DNA of 64,000 bases from Plantago ovata (GCA_028274465.1 CM051455.1:118457547-118521546), one strand, 5' to 3'; numbered from the stretch's first letter, positions 32,447 through 43,550 are shown. Translations and numbers: made by a program. Notes: generated from the sequence alone by a model not told the origin.

Positions 32447-34219
32447 ATGGCTCGCCCACTTTTGAAATCATGGGTTCAACCCAACAAAGCACTGATGAGA
32501 GGTCCGGCTATTGTTCTTTCAGTTGCAACTCGATATTTGGAAATCAAAAGTTGCATGTTCCAGCAACTCCCGAGGTTCTATGGGTTGGCTACGGAAGATG
32601 TTATGGGATACCTGAATGATATTGACGATTTTATCAACAATCTTCCAAGGCCCGGAGCAGGGATAACGGACGATGAGCTGAGGATGAAGGTTTCTGCTAT
32701 GGGGCTGGGCGATAAAGCAAAGGCATGGTTAGGCTCTCTGGAAGCCGGATCACTAGACACCTGGGACAAGGTGTATTCTGCTCTTATGGAGAAATACTTT
32801 CCTCACACATTGACTACCGCGCTTAAGGCGCAAATCACTGGATTCAAACAGGACTATGATGAGACCATCTACACCGCTTTCGAGAGGTTCAAGGACCTCA
32901 TGCGCAAGTGTCCACACCATGGCTTTGAGCTTCCTGATCTTGTCCAACACTTCTACAATGGACTTACATATGAGAGTCAACAGGTGGTGGATTTCCAATG
33001 CCGTGGTACTATCTGGGAAGAGACCGCCGAGGATGTGTGGGCGTGTTTCGAAAGGCTTGCTAAAGGATCTCAATCCAAGGATCCAAGAGCAATGGTTAGA
33101 AGGCGTGGACCTGAGGCTCCACCAAACCAGGAGATCCCAATGCATGAAGTGAATGGTGTGAGTGGCGATAGGTTCGAAGGTTTCGCCAATCAGATGAGGC
33201 AAGCTCTAAGTGGCCTAATCGGAACTTCTCTCTCCAACGAGGTATGTAGGGTGTGCAAGAATTATGGGCATGGGGCTCATATGTGTAGATCAGATCTAGC
33301 ACGAGAAGATGTTCACTTGGGAAACCGTAGTAATCGTACTCCTAAGGACGAAGCATCTACATCCAACTCAGCAACTCTCTTGGATAATTTACAGAAATTG
33401 GTGGATTTCACCCAAGTGTTCTTGAAGAGATACGAGGAGGATTCGGCAAAGATCAATGCTCGTCTGGATCAATTGGAAGCTAGAGCTAGTAGAGAGCAAG
33501 GGAAGTTACATAGCAGCACTGAGGGGTCCATGTCAATCAACTTGGTGGGAGATCAACCAGTGGAAATCACCATTAAGCAAGTTGCTAAGTGCGAATGTTA
33601 CAAGGATGAAGAGCCTCCACTAGCCAAGGAAGTAGAGAAGGACCATAGTACTGATGAGAGTGGAAAGAAGCAAGAGAATCCAGAGCCACTCCCTAAAAGT
33701 TTCGATGTTAAGGTCGGAATTGGCGAACTTGAAGATGTCCGTGCCACACTAGACACGGGATCTTACTCCAACGTGCTTCCTTTGAATGTGTTTGAGAAGA
33801 GTAACCTTGGAGAACTATCTGACCACAGGGCTATTGTGCAACTGGCGGATGGATCCTTTGTGAGACCCGAAGGCGTTGTGAAAAATGTGTTGGTCAAGAT
33901 TGGTGAAGCATCTGTATACACCAATTTTGTAGTTATGCCGGCGTCTGCACCTGGGACGGGGGATGTCATTCTCTTGGGACGAACGTTCTTGACTAAGCTA
34001 CGCTCCGTGATGGACATCTGCCAAAGAACTTGCACTATTGAAGTGGATGGCAAGCAACATGTGTTGCAAGCCATATCTGATCCACCTGATCCGCCTGATA
34101 ATTCTTTCACTACCCACTACTGTGGTCTTGCAGCCTATATTCTTTCTTATTCACAGGTTCGTGGCATGGAGAGGAGATCGATGAAGGGGAAGTCTAGTAC
34201 CCGCAGAAAGAAGAGATAG
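32447..34219 (+). CDS. Gag-protease polyprotein of element E
   Basis: A 590-codon frame without lesions, from ATG 32447 (MARPLLKSWVQPNK) to a stop after a basic tail (RRKKR). Compared with A and C, about 60 N-terminal residues (the MPHTRSAG...ERRA part) are missing, so translation starts at the capsid-type domain. The order is capsid domain (1-240), one CCHC knuckle (CRVCKNYGHGAHMC, about 270-283), coiled-coil linker (about 305-345), acidic stretch, and retropepsin-like domain (LDTGSYSN about 437, VILLGRTF about 508). It would make particle and protease activities but no DNA synthesis or integration. Retention of an open frame while neighbours carry stops suggests a younger copy or selection on the ORF. 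Confidence 0.88.
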   Translation: MARPLLKSWVQPNKALMRGPAIVLSVATRYLEIKSCMFQQLPRFYGLATEDVMGYLNDIDDFINNLPRPGAGITDDELRMKVSAMGLGDKAKAWLGSLEAGSLDTWDKVYSALMEKYFPHTLTTALKAQITGFKQDYDETIYTAFERFKDLMRKCPHHGFELPDLVQHFYNGLTYESQQVVDFQCRGTIWEETAEDVWACFERLAKGSQSKDPRAMVRRRGPEAPPNQEIPMHEVNGVSGDRFEGFANQMRQALSGLIGTSLSNEVCRVCKNYGHGAHMCRSDLAREDVHLGNRSNRTPKDEASTSNSATLLDNLQKLVDFTQVFLKRYEEDSAKINARLDQLEARASREQGKLHSSTEGSMSINLVGDQPVEITIKQVAKCECYKDEEPPLAKEVEKDHSTDESGKKQENPEPLPKSFDVKVGIGELEDVRATLDTGSYSNVLPLNVFEKSNLGELSDHRAIVQLADGSFVRPEGVVKNVLVKIGEASVYTNFVVMPASAPGTGDVILLGRTFLTKLRSVMDICQRTCTIEVDGKQHVLQAISDPPDPPDNSFTTHYCGLAAYILSYSQVRGMERRSMKGKSSTRRKKR

Positions 34220-35791
34220 GCACGGACAGGAGTCGAGTCAAAGACTTTAAACAATGGCGCTATCCGGGAGGCAACCCGGAGATTTAATCGCTTTCTTTAC
34301 CGCTTTAGATTTTATCTCACGAGTTTGATTGAGTATTATAGGTCACTTATACAAGCATTAGCTCTCACCTTGGATCCACTTTCGACGTTCGGGACGAGCG
34401 ACGACGTTCAGGTTTGGGGAGGAGGCTACCGCTGGTTATCTCTATACTTATCTTGCTTATGATAAACTCGTGAAATTTTTTGCATTTGCACGTTTACTGC
34501 TTTCCTAGGATAGTCTTGCATGTTTTATATGGAGTTTATTGCCGAATTATTTGAACTTTTTTATTGGGTAGATCAACGAACTATGTCATTAATCGCATGC
34601 TTCATCTCTATGAATTGGTTTGAGGTTTTTCTCGCTTGGCTTGTCACATTTATGTATTGCACTTTGTTAAGCTTGGTAGTCTCGACATCACTTAGTGGTG
34701 TTTTCTCTACTGCGGTTCACGAAGGCCTTTATAATAGGATGATGCATGTTAGGGTCTTATGGTTGTTTTCCCGAGTAATTATGTACCTAAGAGGCAACAA
34801 GTCTTCACCATGCTTTGAGATTGCTAAATGCCTAGGAAGGAGGTAGTGTGAGGTTGTGCGATCCTTTGTTTATAACCTATTCTTCCGAATAGGTTTGGGG
34901 AGGGGGTTACACCATCATAGACTTGTTTCTGTTTTTTCATTTTCATATCGTGAGTTTATTTTTTCATTTTTCGTAAATTTTGTACTCCAACCTATTCTTC
35001 GAATAGGTTTGGGGAAGTCGTGTGAGTCATTTTGTTTCTCTTTTTGTTATGCTATTGCTGGCTAGAAAAATTGAAAACAAAGAAAAAATTCCAGGAAAAA
35101 AGAAAAAAAAAAGGAAAAAAGAATCTGGAAGAGAAAAAAAAAAAGAAAAGACCCCAAAAAAGAAAAGAAGGGTCCAAAAAGGAAAGCCAAATAGCAGTTT
35201 AGCAAAGTGTTGAGTCTTTTTCAATTTTTGTAATGTTCGTGTTGTAATTTTCTATTTCTTATCTTTTTTGTCTTGAGTGTCATCTGTTCTAGACCACCCT
35301 CGTCCTGCCATTTAGGAAGTGGTGAATAGATTAAGACTTTGCTTAAGAGATGGGTAGAATAGGGGAGTGTTATCTTTTATAGGGAACCCTCATTCGTTTG
35401 ATGAGAGCCATTACTGGTTCGACCTCTTTTGAGGGAAAGTCTTAACATGGTGGAACAGTAGTAAGTCCTCAGTTTCATAGGCACGGGCAACCATTCGTAT
35501 CTTAGCATGCTTCATTACGTCGTTACTGACTAGGTCCAGGTAGAGAATGTTACGAGAGACTATCTTGTCTTGACATAAGTGCTTATGTGGATGTGTATAA
35601 GTCAATCGCGGTATTCTTCAACCTATATTCATGCTTTGATTCATATGGTTTTTGTTCATATGTTTTTTGGTAGATTCAGTAGATTAGTTCATTTTATTTG
35701 GCATGAAACTCCATTTTGTGTCTTGCGTGTTTTTTGTATTAGAGTCTAGCTTAGTTGCTTGAGGACAAGCAAAGGTTCGGTTTGGTGAGTT
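34220..35791 (+). other. Element E 3' non-coding region and altered PPT
   Basis: Same layout as in C: AGGCAA-loop hairpin (34263-34280), AACCTATTC hairpins (34874-34895, and 34989-35009 with a 3-nt loop), purine tract (about 35065-35195) and conserved block. The tract before the 3' LTR reads TTTGGTGAG (35781-35789) where C and F have TTTGGGGAG, a change that could weaken plus-strand priming. No gene. Confidence 0.83.
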
Positions 35792-35849
35792 TGATGAATG
35801 TGTATTTTACACTTTCATTCGAGTCTTTTTCACCTATTTTAGCTATCCT
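35792..35849 (+). repeat. Element E 3' LTR, first 58 bp only
   Basis: It starts TGATGAATGTG and follows the LTR to AGCTATCC, then switches abruptly to SIRE sequence at 35850. The rest of the LTR and any Tat remainder are missing. Confidence 0.87.
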
Positions 35850-37946
35850 TTCTTGCTCTATATAAGAAATGGCTCCCAAGAGACAGTCATCTAAGTCCTC
35901 AAAATCGTCAAAGGTTGACAGTGCTGAAACACGCATTGCTCCGGTGACTGCTCCGGTGACTTCTCTGACCTAAGACACAGCGAAAGTTGTGTTGAAAAAC
36001 GACCGAATCACTGTAAAACCTATGCCTCCGTCATATCTTGACACTGCAAAGTGTGAGATGTTGATGCAATGGGGAGGGTTTGCAAAAGAAAAGTACATTA
36101 GGTACTTTTATGAACAAGAACTTGATGACCAAAATGAAGAGGCGCTTGAGTTCATCAAGCAGCAAGGCCTCATGAACTTTATCTCTGCTCGCTCTAAGCA
36201 AGTGAGTATGATTGATACCATGGAATTCTACAACAATGCAGAAATCCAGTCCCTTACAGACAGTAATGGAATCACTGAAAAAGTGATCCTTACTTATGTT
36301 CAGAACACGCAAATCGTCCTGAAATGGACTGATTTAGCGGAAATCTTTCAGATTCCAACCACTGGAACTGAAGATGACGTCACTGCTACTGACGAAGAAA
36401 TAGAAGCTTTCTACAGTGACGTCAGAAATGCAAAGATGAAGAAAGGCGAGATAGCTCCCGTGACTTGGACAAAGCACGTTAAGAGAAAGCATCTCTGCCA
36501 TTCACTTGGTCTAGTAGCTCTGCTACTGATTAAAGTTCTTGACTCCCAAGTTGGAGGAATTGACCAAGTAGGCCTGAGAAGATGGCCATTGCTGATGCAT
36601 ATCTATGAAAATAAATCGGAACTTAACTGGGCTAAGTACATTTTCAACAGGCTTGTTGATTGTGTTACTATGTTTAAAGTAAATGTAGAAGACAACAAGG
36701 TCTCACCTTCCTTTCCAGTTATGTATGGAATCAAGATATGCTATATCCTTGAACATTTCAGGATTCAGCTAAGAAACCCATTGCCAATCAAGAAATCTGT
36801 GTGCAATGTGGGAAGATCTTTCTACAAGCAGAATGTACCTAAGATTGCTGGTAAGTAAACCAAGAAGACAACAACTGCAAATGTTGTCAGCACAAGCCAA
36901 CAAGAAAGGTATACAACAGCTGCAGATGTTACCACTCAGCAACTTAGAGATGAAACTGCTGTTGGTGGTGGTAATACAAATGAAACTGTTGTAGAAAATC
37001 AACAAGGTAAGTGTACAACAGCCGTTGCTGAAAATGCAACAATAGATGACTCTGGGAAACTGGAGAAATCTAAAAAGAAAAAGAGGAAAGCTGATGATGA
37101 CACTCAGACTGCAGCGTCATCAGCAAATCCCGTACCTAAGAGGAAACGGACAAGTAACAAAAGAAAGAAGACACTGGCTTCTCAGTCAGTCCTCAATGTC
37201 CAAGACTCCTCAGTCAATTCCCAGACAAATGCTGAAACGCATTTGCCAGTAGATGTTGCTGAAATAATTACTGAAACATACATCAGCAATGTTGAAGTGT
37301 TTGCGGAAGCCTTCAACAATCAACTTAACGTTGATAACTCTACTGAGAATAGACCACAAGGCAGTGGAAACGAAATTCCTGCCCAAGTCCCAGATATCTA
37401 CATTGTAGATAATCTAGATGATCAAACCATGGAACTAGTAAGCGACATTGCTGCTGATCTCAAAGAGCGGCACTTGCTGATGCTGCTGAACAGATGGTTG
37501 CTGAACAAGCAACTCATCAAGTTGCTGAAACCCAGCTTGCTGATGGACCAGTTGCTGAGATAGCAATGGTTCCAGTTCCTGAAGTTGCTGAAACTCAAGA
37601 AGCATTATTCAAAGACGCATCTCTTGATGCTGAGAATACTGGCCCAAGTTCACCCAAGACTTCAATTGACAAATTCCCGCTTGTACTGGAAGATTTAAGC
37701 AAACAAATGGAGTTGGAGATTGAAGAATCATCCAACAAGTCAATTGATCTCTTCATGACAAGCAGTGAGCTTAAAGGTCAAGATGCTTCTGCTCAACTTG
37801 TCAATTCAGAGACAAGGGAGATTGCTGAAACCGCACAGCTTTCTCAGTTAGAGCAAAATCAGAAGTCTGCTGAAGAAACAGTCCAAGAAGCTGAAGAAAC
37901 TGTGAATGGTGAAAGGACTGAGCCACAACATGTCCTTCCTCAGCAG

Positions 37947-38299
37947 GTAGTTAATTCAACCATCAGTAAAACTTCAAATTCTGGAAATTGTTCTTTTGCT
38001 AAAATTATTCTTTCTCTACAGACTTCTCAAGATACAAGTCAGAAGGTTGCTGAAGCCTCTGCACCAGAACCAACACTCCCTGCTCAGCAGGTAGTTAATA
38101 ATTTTGGTATAAAAACTAAGTTTGGCAGCTTAGTACTTGTGTCTAATTTTAATTTATTTCAGGATGAACAAATGGAGGATGCTACTCAAGCTCCTCATGG
38201 AATGGAAATTGTACTACATGAGCTTGCTGACTCTCAGCAGGTAAATCATGTACTACAATTCTCCAAACCAATCCTGATCTAAATAAAATTCTTTTTCAG
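37947..38299 (+). other. Three tandem phase-0 intron-like segments
   Basis: GT...AG segments at 37947-38021 (75 nt), 38091-38162 (72 nt) and 38241-38299 (59 nt) each follow the codons CAGCAG, begin GTAGTTAAT or GTAAATC, are AT-rich, and end TCTACAG, TATTTCAG or TTTTTCAG. Removing each keeps the hydrophilic Gln/Glu-rich frame. Reading through gives atypical hydrophobic residues and, in the third, a stop. The short exons between (69 and 78 nt) end alike, suggesting tandem duplication of an exon-intron unit. Confidence 0.6.
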
Positions 38300-39220
38300 G
38301 CTCAAAAGGAGACCACTGAAGTGGTACTCATCACTGAAGATCAGCAAGTAAGTTCTGAAGAACTTTACTTGAGCTTCAAGAGGACAACTTTGTCAAGACT
38401 TGCTAAGTCCGTCAGCAACTGGCAAAGATATAGGAGAATGGACTTCTCAGATCTTCACCTTCATCTCTCAAATGAGAAAAAGAGATCTTCACTGCTGAAG
38501 CTCGAAACATTTGTCCACTCCATCCTTCCTGAAGAAATGACATATTTTCAGGAAATGAGTTCAAATCTGATTGCTCAAATCAGAGAGAATATGAAGGCCA
38601 AATTTAAGAGTGCCTCTCCAGCTGAACAAGCTGTGATGCTCAAAGGTCTTTTTGTTCCTGTGGTGGCTGATCCCCACAAATTAACTGAGGAAGAGGAAGT
38701 GACAAGTGTTGCTTTATACAAGCATGTTGAGCTAGTCATTCTGACAGATGATGAAGAAGAAGAAGAAGATGAGAACATTCCCACTGATCCCAGTGATGAT
38801 GAAGGGAAAGATTCTAAGGACAAGAAGGATGACGATGATGACAATCAAGGTCCAAGTCCTGGTGCTGGTGGATTAAAGTTAACAGCTGCTGAAACTAATT
38901 CCTCTGACAATCAGCAAGCTGAACAACAACAATCTCAGCAAGAATCTCAACCTCCTCCTGCTGATGCTGAAAATCAAGCACCTATACAAGGTGCTGATAC
39001 TGAAGAAGAATACGCCAGAAAAAGGGCTGCCTTGAAAAATTGCAAGAGTCCAGTTTCTGATGCCAAGGTTACTGAAGAAAACCTTAAAGATGAGGATGAA
39101 GAAGATGAAGATTACCAACGAGCTCTACAAAATAGTCTCGTGATCCATGCAAGGCATACGCAGGATCTGGAAATTGGTGAATCTTCAAGACCAAAATCGA
39201 AGGAAGTTCCATCCCTTCCA

Positions 39221-39400
39221 CTTACTACTGGCGAAACTCCAGTTATTGAGTCTCAAACGTTGCCTTCAGCAACTACTCAATTAAAACTAACTACTGGCGA
39301 AACTCCAGTAATTGAGACCCAAACTCAATTGAAACAACTATCTACTGGTGAAACTCCACTCGTTGAGTCTGAAGTGTTGCCATCAGCAACCACTCAACAA
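39221..39400 (+). repeat. Triplicated TTGETP coding repeat
   Basis: About 66- and 60-bp repeats encode TTGETPVIESQTLPSATTQ and variants three times within the env-like ORF. The low-complexity Thr/Pro/Glu linker suggests a flexible spacer grown by slippage or unequal exchange. Confidence 0.75.
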
Positions 39401-41397
39401 AAAGGAAGTGAAGCTACTGACAAAGGCTCCAAAGTCGCTCAACTTGATGAATCTGAGGATGATGACGACTTATCAGAAAATGATGATGATCAATCCAAGA
39501 AAGACCCAAAAGTCGTTCAGATTCCTCCTCCTAATTATCTCACTTATGAAGGAGATTCATTGAGGGCCGAGTTGCTTTTACGAGATGATCAGTTTGCCAC
39601 TGAACTTAAGGCTCACTCCTTGACACCTAATTTAGTGCCGTTCCCAAGAGTTGAGGAGTTTACTCCCAGAATTCTCGCACTAAAGCAAGTCCATGATGCC
39701 TGCAAAGCTGAAGATGAGGCATTGCTTGCTGAGAGCCCACTTGACATTGGAAAGATATTGGCTACAGTGCTGAGACGCACTACAACTTTAACCATAGCTC
39801 AGAAAAAAAAGACATCAGTCTTTATCACAAGAGCTATGAAGAAGATGTAAGTCAAGCTCTCTTGCTTGCAAAGAATGCTTTCGTCAAGGCTCAGAATATT
39901 ATGGATGAGAAGGCCGCAACAGAGAAAAGACATGAAGAGAACATGATGAACATTCAAAAAGAGTTAGCAACAATGAACTCTGACCAACAAGAAATCATCA
40001 TGAAGTATAACAGTCTCAACACTCTTGCTGAAAATTGCAATGAGTTTTATTTTCTGCACATCACTCCGATGTTGCAATCCATGTCTAAGGGGGAAAAGAA
40101 GAACACTAGAAAGAGAAATCAAACCCCTCCTACTCCTGCTGCTAATGTGCCACTTCCACTAGAACCTCTTGCTGAAAGAGAGCAAAGTTCTAAAAGACAA
40201 GCAGAAACTGAGTTAAATTCAGCAAGTACCAAAAAGAGAAAAACCGCTGCTGAAACTCAAGATTTCTGTCACAATGAAAGTCATCACAATCTGAATGAAG
40301 ATGATGAAGAAGATGATGACAATCAAACAATAGCTCAAGCCATAAGAGCTAGACCCTTAACAGCCATAACTCCGTCTGGCCACTCAAGGCATTTTTCGTC
40401 TGACTCTTCAGCAAGAGATCAAGACAATGCTAAAACAAGAAGAAGAAGGCAAAGACAGGAAGAGAAAAGGCTGGCCAGCATTGCTATTGGCTCCGGCATT
40501 GAATATACAAAGACCAGCAATGATGAAACCACTCAGAATGTGATCAGAAACATTCATGGTTGCTGGATCCTAAAGCTGGAAGACTTGCTGGTAAATGAGT
40601 TCTTTCCTACAACCATTTTGAATCAGATGTTCAAATGGAATGAACTCAAGGTCCAAAGAAAGCAAAGGGAAGAATCCCTCCCAAGAAATATTGTTGGGAG
40701 ATGGTTGAATCTTGAGGTCCATATAAGAAGAGTTGCCATTGGTAAGACATATAGACAAGAACCAGATTTGATAAAACCACCTGGCATCGCTTACTATGCT
40801 GACCCGGTAACAAAGAAACCTAAGAAGAAACTTGGATTGATTCCTTATGAGTATTTCTATCTCACTGCTAAGGATCAAGAAGAAGATCTTCTCTGGTTAA
40901 GAAAGATTCATCCGAGAAACATTTCAGATACACAGCTTCTCCATGCTAGCAATTGGGGCATGCATTTGTGGGTAATTAACTACATGGAAATGAATGCTGA
41001 AAAGCATCATCATACTGCCTCCAAAAATGCAAGAATTCTTCAACTACAAGTCCGTAGGCTTCTGGAAAACTACGAGAAGGATTGTGTTGAATTCACTGCT
41101 CTTGCTGAGAAGAGTGTAAGAGAGATTTTGAGAAAATCCTCTAAAGAGTTTAAGTCCCTGCAATAGTTTTTGTTAAAGTTTTTGTTTGCTGATTCATTGT
41201 TATCTATGCTTTCTTGTAATCCTCTGAATGATAACTTTCAGCAATGAATTCTTTTGTACTCTTATTGGTTTTGATTATGCAACTTACTTATGCTTACTGT
41301 TTATTAATTCAAGTATGCTTGCATTAATAATCTGATTTATTCAACATCAGAAACCTCTAAAAGGGTAACAATTAATTTAGCCATGGATTGCTAACAT

Positions 41398-41411
41398 CAA
41401 AAAGGGGGAAA
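41398..41411 (+). other. SIRE polypurine tract
   Basis: The AAAAAGGGGGAAA-type run lies immediately before the LTR start at 41414. The inverted left copy has the same motif at 2019-2036. Confidence 0.85.
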
Positions 41412-41413
41412 TT

Positions 41414-43089
41414 TGTTAGGTAACTTGTAATTTTGATGAGCAATTAACCATGCTAAATTAAGAACAATCCAGTAACTAGTACTCTTAAGGTCCATAGGAT
41501 TTTAGATTTTTTAAGGACATTGTAAAAGAGGAACGTTTGCTGATGACTTAGATAGGTGTTAGATAAGTTATTTCTTTAGTGTATGACGTATTTTATTTTC
41601 TGAGAAGAAAATAATTTATTGACACTTTAGCGTATGATATATTTTATTTTCTGAAAAGAAAATATCTTATTGATGCTTAGCTTTAATGAATATTATTTTC
41701 TGAAAAGAAATGACCTATTGTAGCATTTGCTGAAGATGTATTTTGTTTATTACAAACAAATTATTGAAGCAAATAAGAAACCGGTCAGAATCTTGAAGAC
41801 TTTGAAGATCTGAAGACTTGAAGACTTGAAGATTGCTGAAGACTGGTAAGGCACGTGTTGCTCAGAAAGTGAAATTTTCAGCAACAGCATTGCATAAGTG
41901 AAAATCTGAAAGACAGAGTAGGTTGTGCTTGCTGAAACTGAGAATGAACACTTGCTGATGAACATATGTGACCTCGTGCTGAATGTACGTGATTTTGCGC
42001 TCCAATGTTACTGTTTGAATTCTATTCAAATGTGCATTTAATGCAAAGCTTACACGCAAAGTACATGAAGACTAGAAGACAAACAAAGGTTGCTGCTGAA
42101 AGTACAAAAGCAAGATAGTGACATGTTAAGGAACAAAAGCCTTAGAATTTGAAATTCAAACGGCTCCTTACTTGCACTATAAATAGAGGTCATCCGGTAA
42201 AGAGTTGAAGTGTGTCAACAACGTGATCAAACTCTCACTTGTGCTTAAAAACTCACAAACCTTCAAACACTCTTACTTCCATTGATCCGTTCCAAGACTT
42301 AAAGCTTGAAAAAGCTACTTGTGAAGAAGTAGAACAAACTCGGCTAACAAATTAGTTAAGTGTTCTTTCTTTCGAACAAGAACAAGTCTTGACACCAGAA
42401 ACAATCAAACTTGTTTACTGCAAAGTATTCCAAGTTGTGTTTCTTAGATTACTTGTTGTAACTGAATAAGTTATAATTAAGTTATCTCACCCCAAAACTC
42501 TCTAACTGAAAATACACCCTTTCAGGCGTGATATTCAGGGGGAACTTAATCGAGCAAAGTTTTGCTGATTAAACGTACCAAGTTTGGTGGAGAACAAGGT
42601 TGAGTTCTCTAGTTTAGGTTGGAGACAAAGCAAGTGTGCTTTGGTTTCTGTTCAATCGCTTTAGATAGGAGATTGTAAGGAACCTCAATCATATCTTAGT
42701 GGATTCAGTCCTAGAAAGGACAAAGTGGATTAGTTGAGAGATTATGCCACTCTCAGATACCACTATAAAAGCGTTTGTGTGATTTACTTACTGCATTTAG
42801 CTTTCAGCAAATTATATCTGTTTGTACACAGTCACTCACTTCACTTGCTGAAACTCTTTACTTGCTGAAAAAGCACTTATTGTTTCAAAGACTTCCGCTC
42901 TCTGATTTAAGTATCAGCAAACCAAGTCACTGGAAAGTAACTTACGCTTGATGAGAAAGTTAAGTATCAGCAACCTCATTACTGAAAAGTAATAAGTACT
43001 TGCTCAGAAAGTTTTTAAACGACAAAAGTTTGAAAAGACTATTCACCCCCCCCCCTCTAGTCTTTTCTTGTTGTTTAAAGGGACCAACA
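41414..43089 (+). repeat. SIRE-type 3' LTR
   Basis: 1676 bp, TGTTAGGT to GACCAACA. TATAAATAG at 42178-42186 is a clear TATA box. Upstream, three about 50-bp repeats containing ATTTTCTGAAAAGAAAAT-like inverted repeats (about 41578-41720) could be enhancer units. A poly-C run precedes TCTAGTC (43046-43062), common near copia LTR ends. No gene. Confidence 0.85.
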
Positions 43090-43550
43090 ATTTCCACCGA
43101 TTAGTGAAAGCTTTGGTGGTAACTTGTATCACTCTCTTGTCTTGTAGTTTGATATGATGTATTCTGATTATTATTCATATGAATTGATGTCTATGTTGAT
43201 GAATATGAGTAGATAAATCTTTTGTGTTGGTGGTAGAATGTAGAATATGCATGCTATGGGTTATGTTTATGCTTATATGAGATTGTGATTCAATCTTGCT
43301 GCAAATTCCTTCATATGATTCTTAGTTGCCTAAAAATATATTCGAATTGAGTATAGTGACAAACTCTTGGTCAATGAAAGCTATAGGATTGTATGTTAGA
43401 GATTTGCAGCATGCTAGATAAATGGTGTTAGTGACAAGCACCTCTAAAGTATTGATAGTGGTCTTTTATGATGTGTGTCTTGAAAGTTACCTAGACGAGT
43501 TGCTTAGCAGACTTGATCGAATGTTTTACGCACTGAACTTGTGAGCATAT
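43090..43550 (+). repeat. Element G 5' LTR, left piece
   Basis: It matches 61486-61946 of G's 3' LTR closely (TTTCCACCGATTAG to GTGAGCATAT). The preceding 660 bp, with promoter and palindromes, are absent because SIRE sequence abuts at 43089. CATAT (43546-43550) is the left target copy of F. Confidence 0.88.

Larger units (their letters stand above)
31024..35849 (+). mobile_element. Element E: non-autonomous GAG-PR element with intact ORF
   Basis: The order is 5' LTR, tRNA-Asp primer site, an uninterrupted gag-protease ORF, structured 3' region, and only the first 58 bp of the 3' LTR. It lies in the Tat RNase H. The 5 bp before it are GTCAT, and the right flank is lost. No RT, integrase or ORF2 is present. 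It fits the class called terminal-repeat retrotransposons with a GAG domain, here with protease retained. Confidence 0.9.
35869..41166 (+). pseudogene. SIRE env-like ORF, broken, with intron-like segments
   Basis: It starts at ATG 35869 (MAPKRQSSKSSK, basic). TAA stops lie at 35971-35973 and 36856-36858. The N-terminal third (about 35989-36850) resembles the plant retroelement ORF domain also seen in ORF2 of F and G (EFYNNAEI, VQNTQIVLKWTDLAEIFQIP, FPVMYGIKICYILEHF). Next come a lysine-rich nuclear-signal-like block (KSKKKKRKADDD, KRKRTSNKRKK), a frameshift near 37480, three intron-like segments (37947-38299), acidic Asp/Glu runs, three TTGETP repeats, and a frameshift in A8 at 39803-39810. 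The C-terminal part (39862-41166) has coiled-coil, arginine-rich (TRRRRQRQEEKR) and globular segments I do not recognise. No signal peptide or clear transmembrane helix is visible, so 'envelope' is only positional. It looks nuclear. Confidence 0.72.
35850..43089 (+). mobile_element. SIRE-type Ty1/copia element, 3' part
   Basis: It contains a long env-like ORF region (35869-41166), a polypurine tract (41398-41411) and a complete 3' LTR (41414-43089). The 5' LTR, gag and pol are missing, because the left edge abuts the truncated LTR of E only 19 bp before the ORF start. A large extra ORF between pol and the 3' LTR, long LTRs starting TGTT, and a C-rich run near the LTR end fit the SIRE/Maximus lineage. 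The right end lies in the 5' LTR of G, with ATTTC at 43090-43094 as possible target copy. Confidence 0.8.

Noticed and set aside
35869..41166. A host gene with introns
   Set aside because: It ends just before a polypurine tract and a 1.7-kb LTR, and its 3' flank is repeated at 991-2203 in inverse orientation. The retroelement reading fits better, though the intron-like segments remain unexplained.
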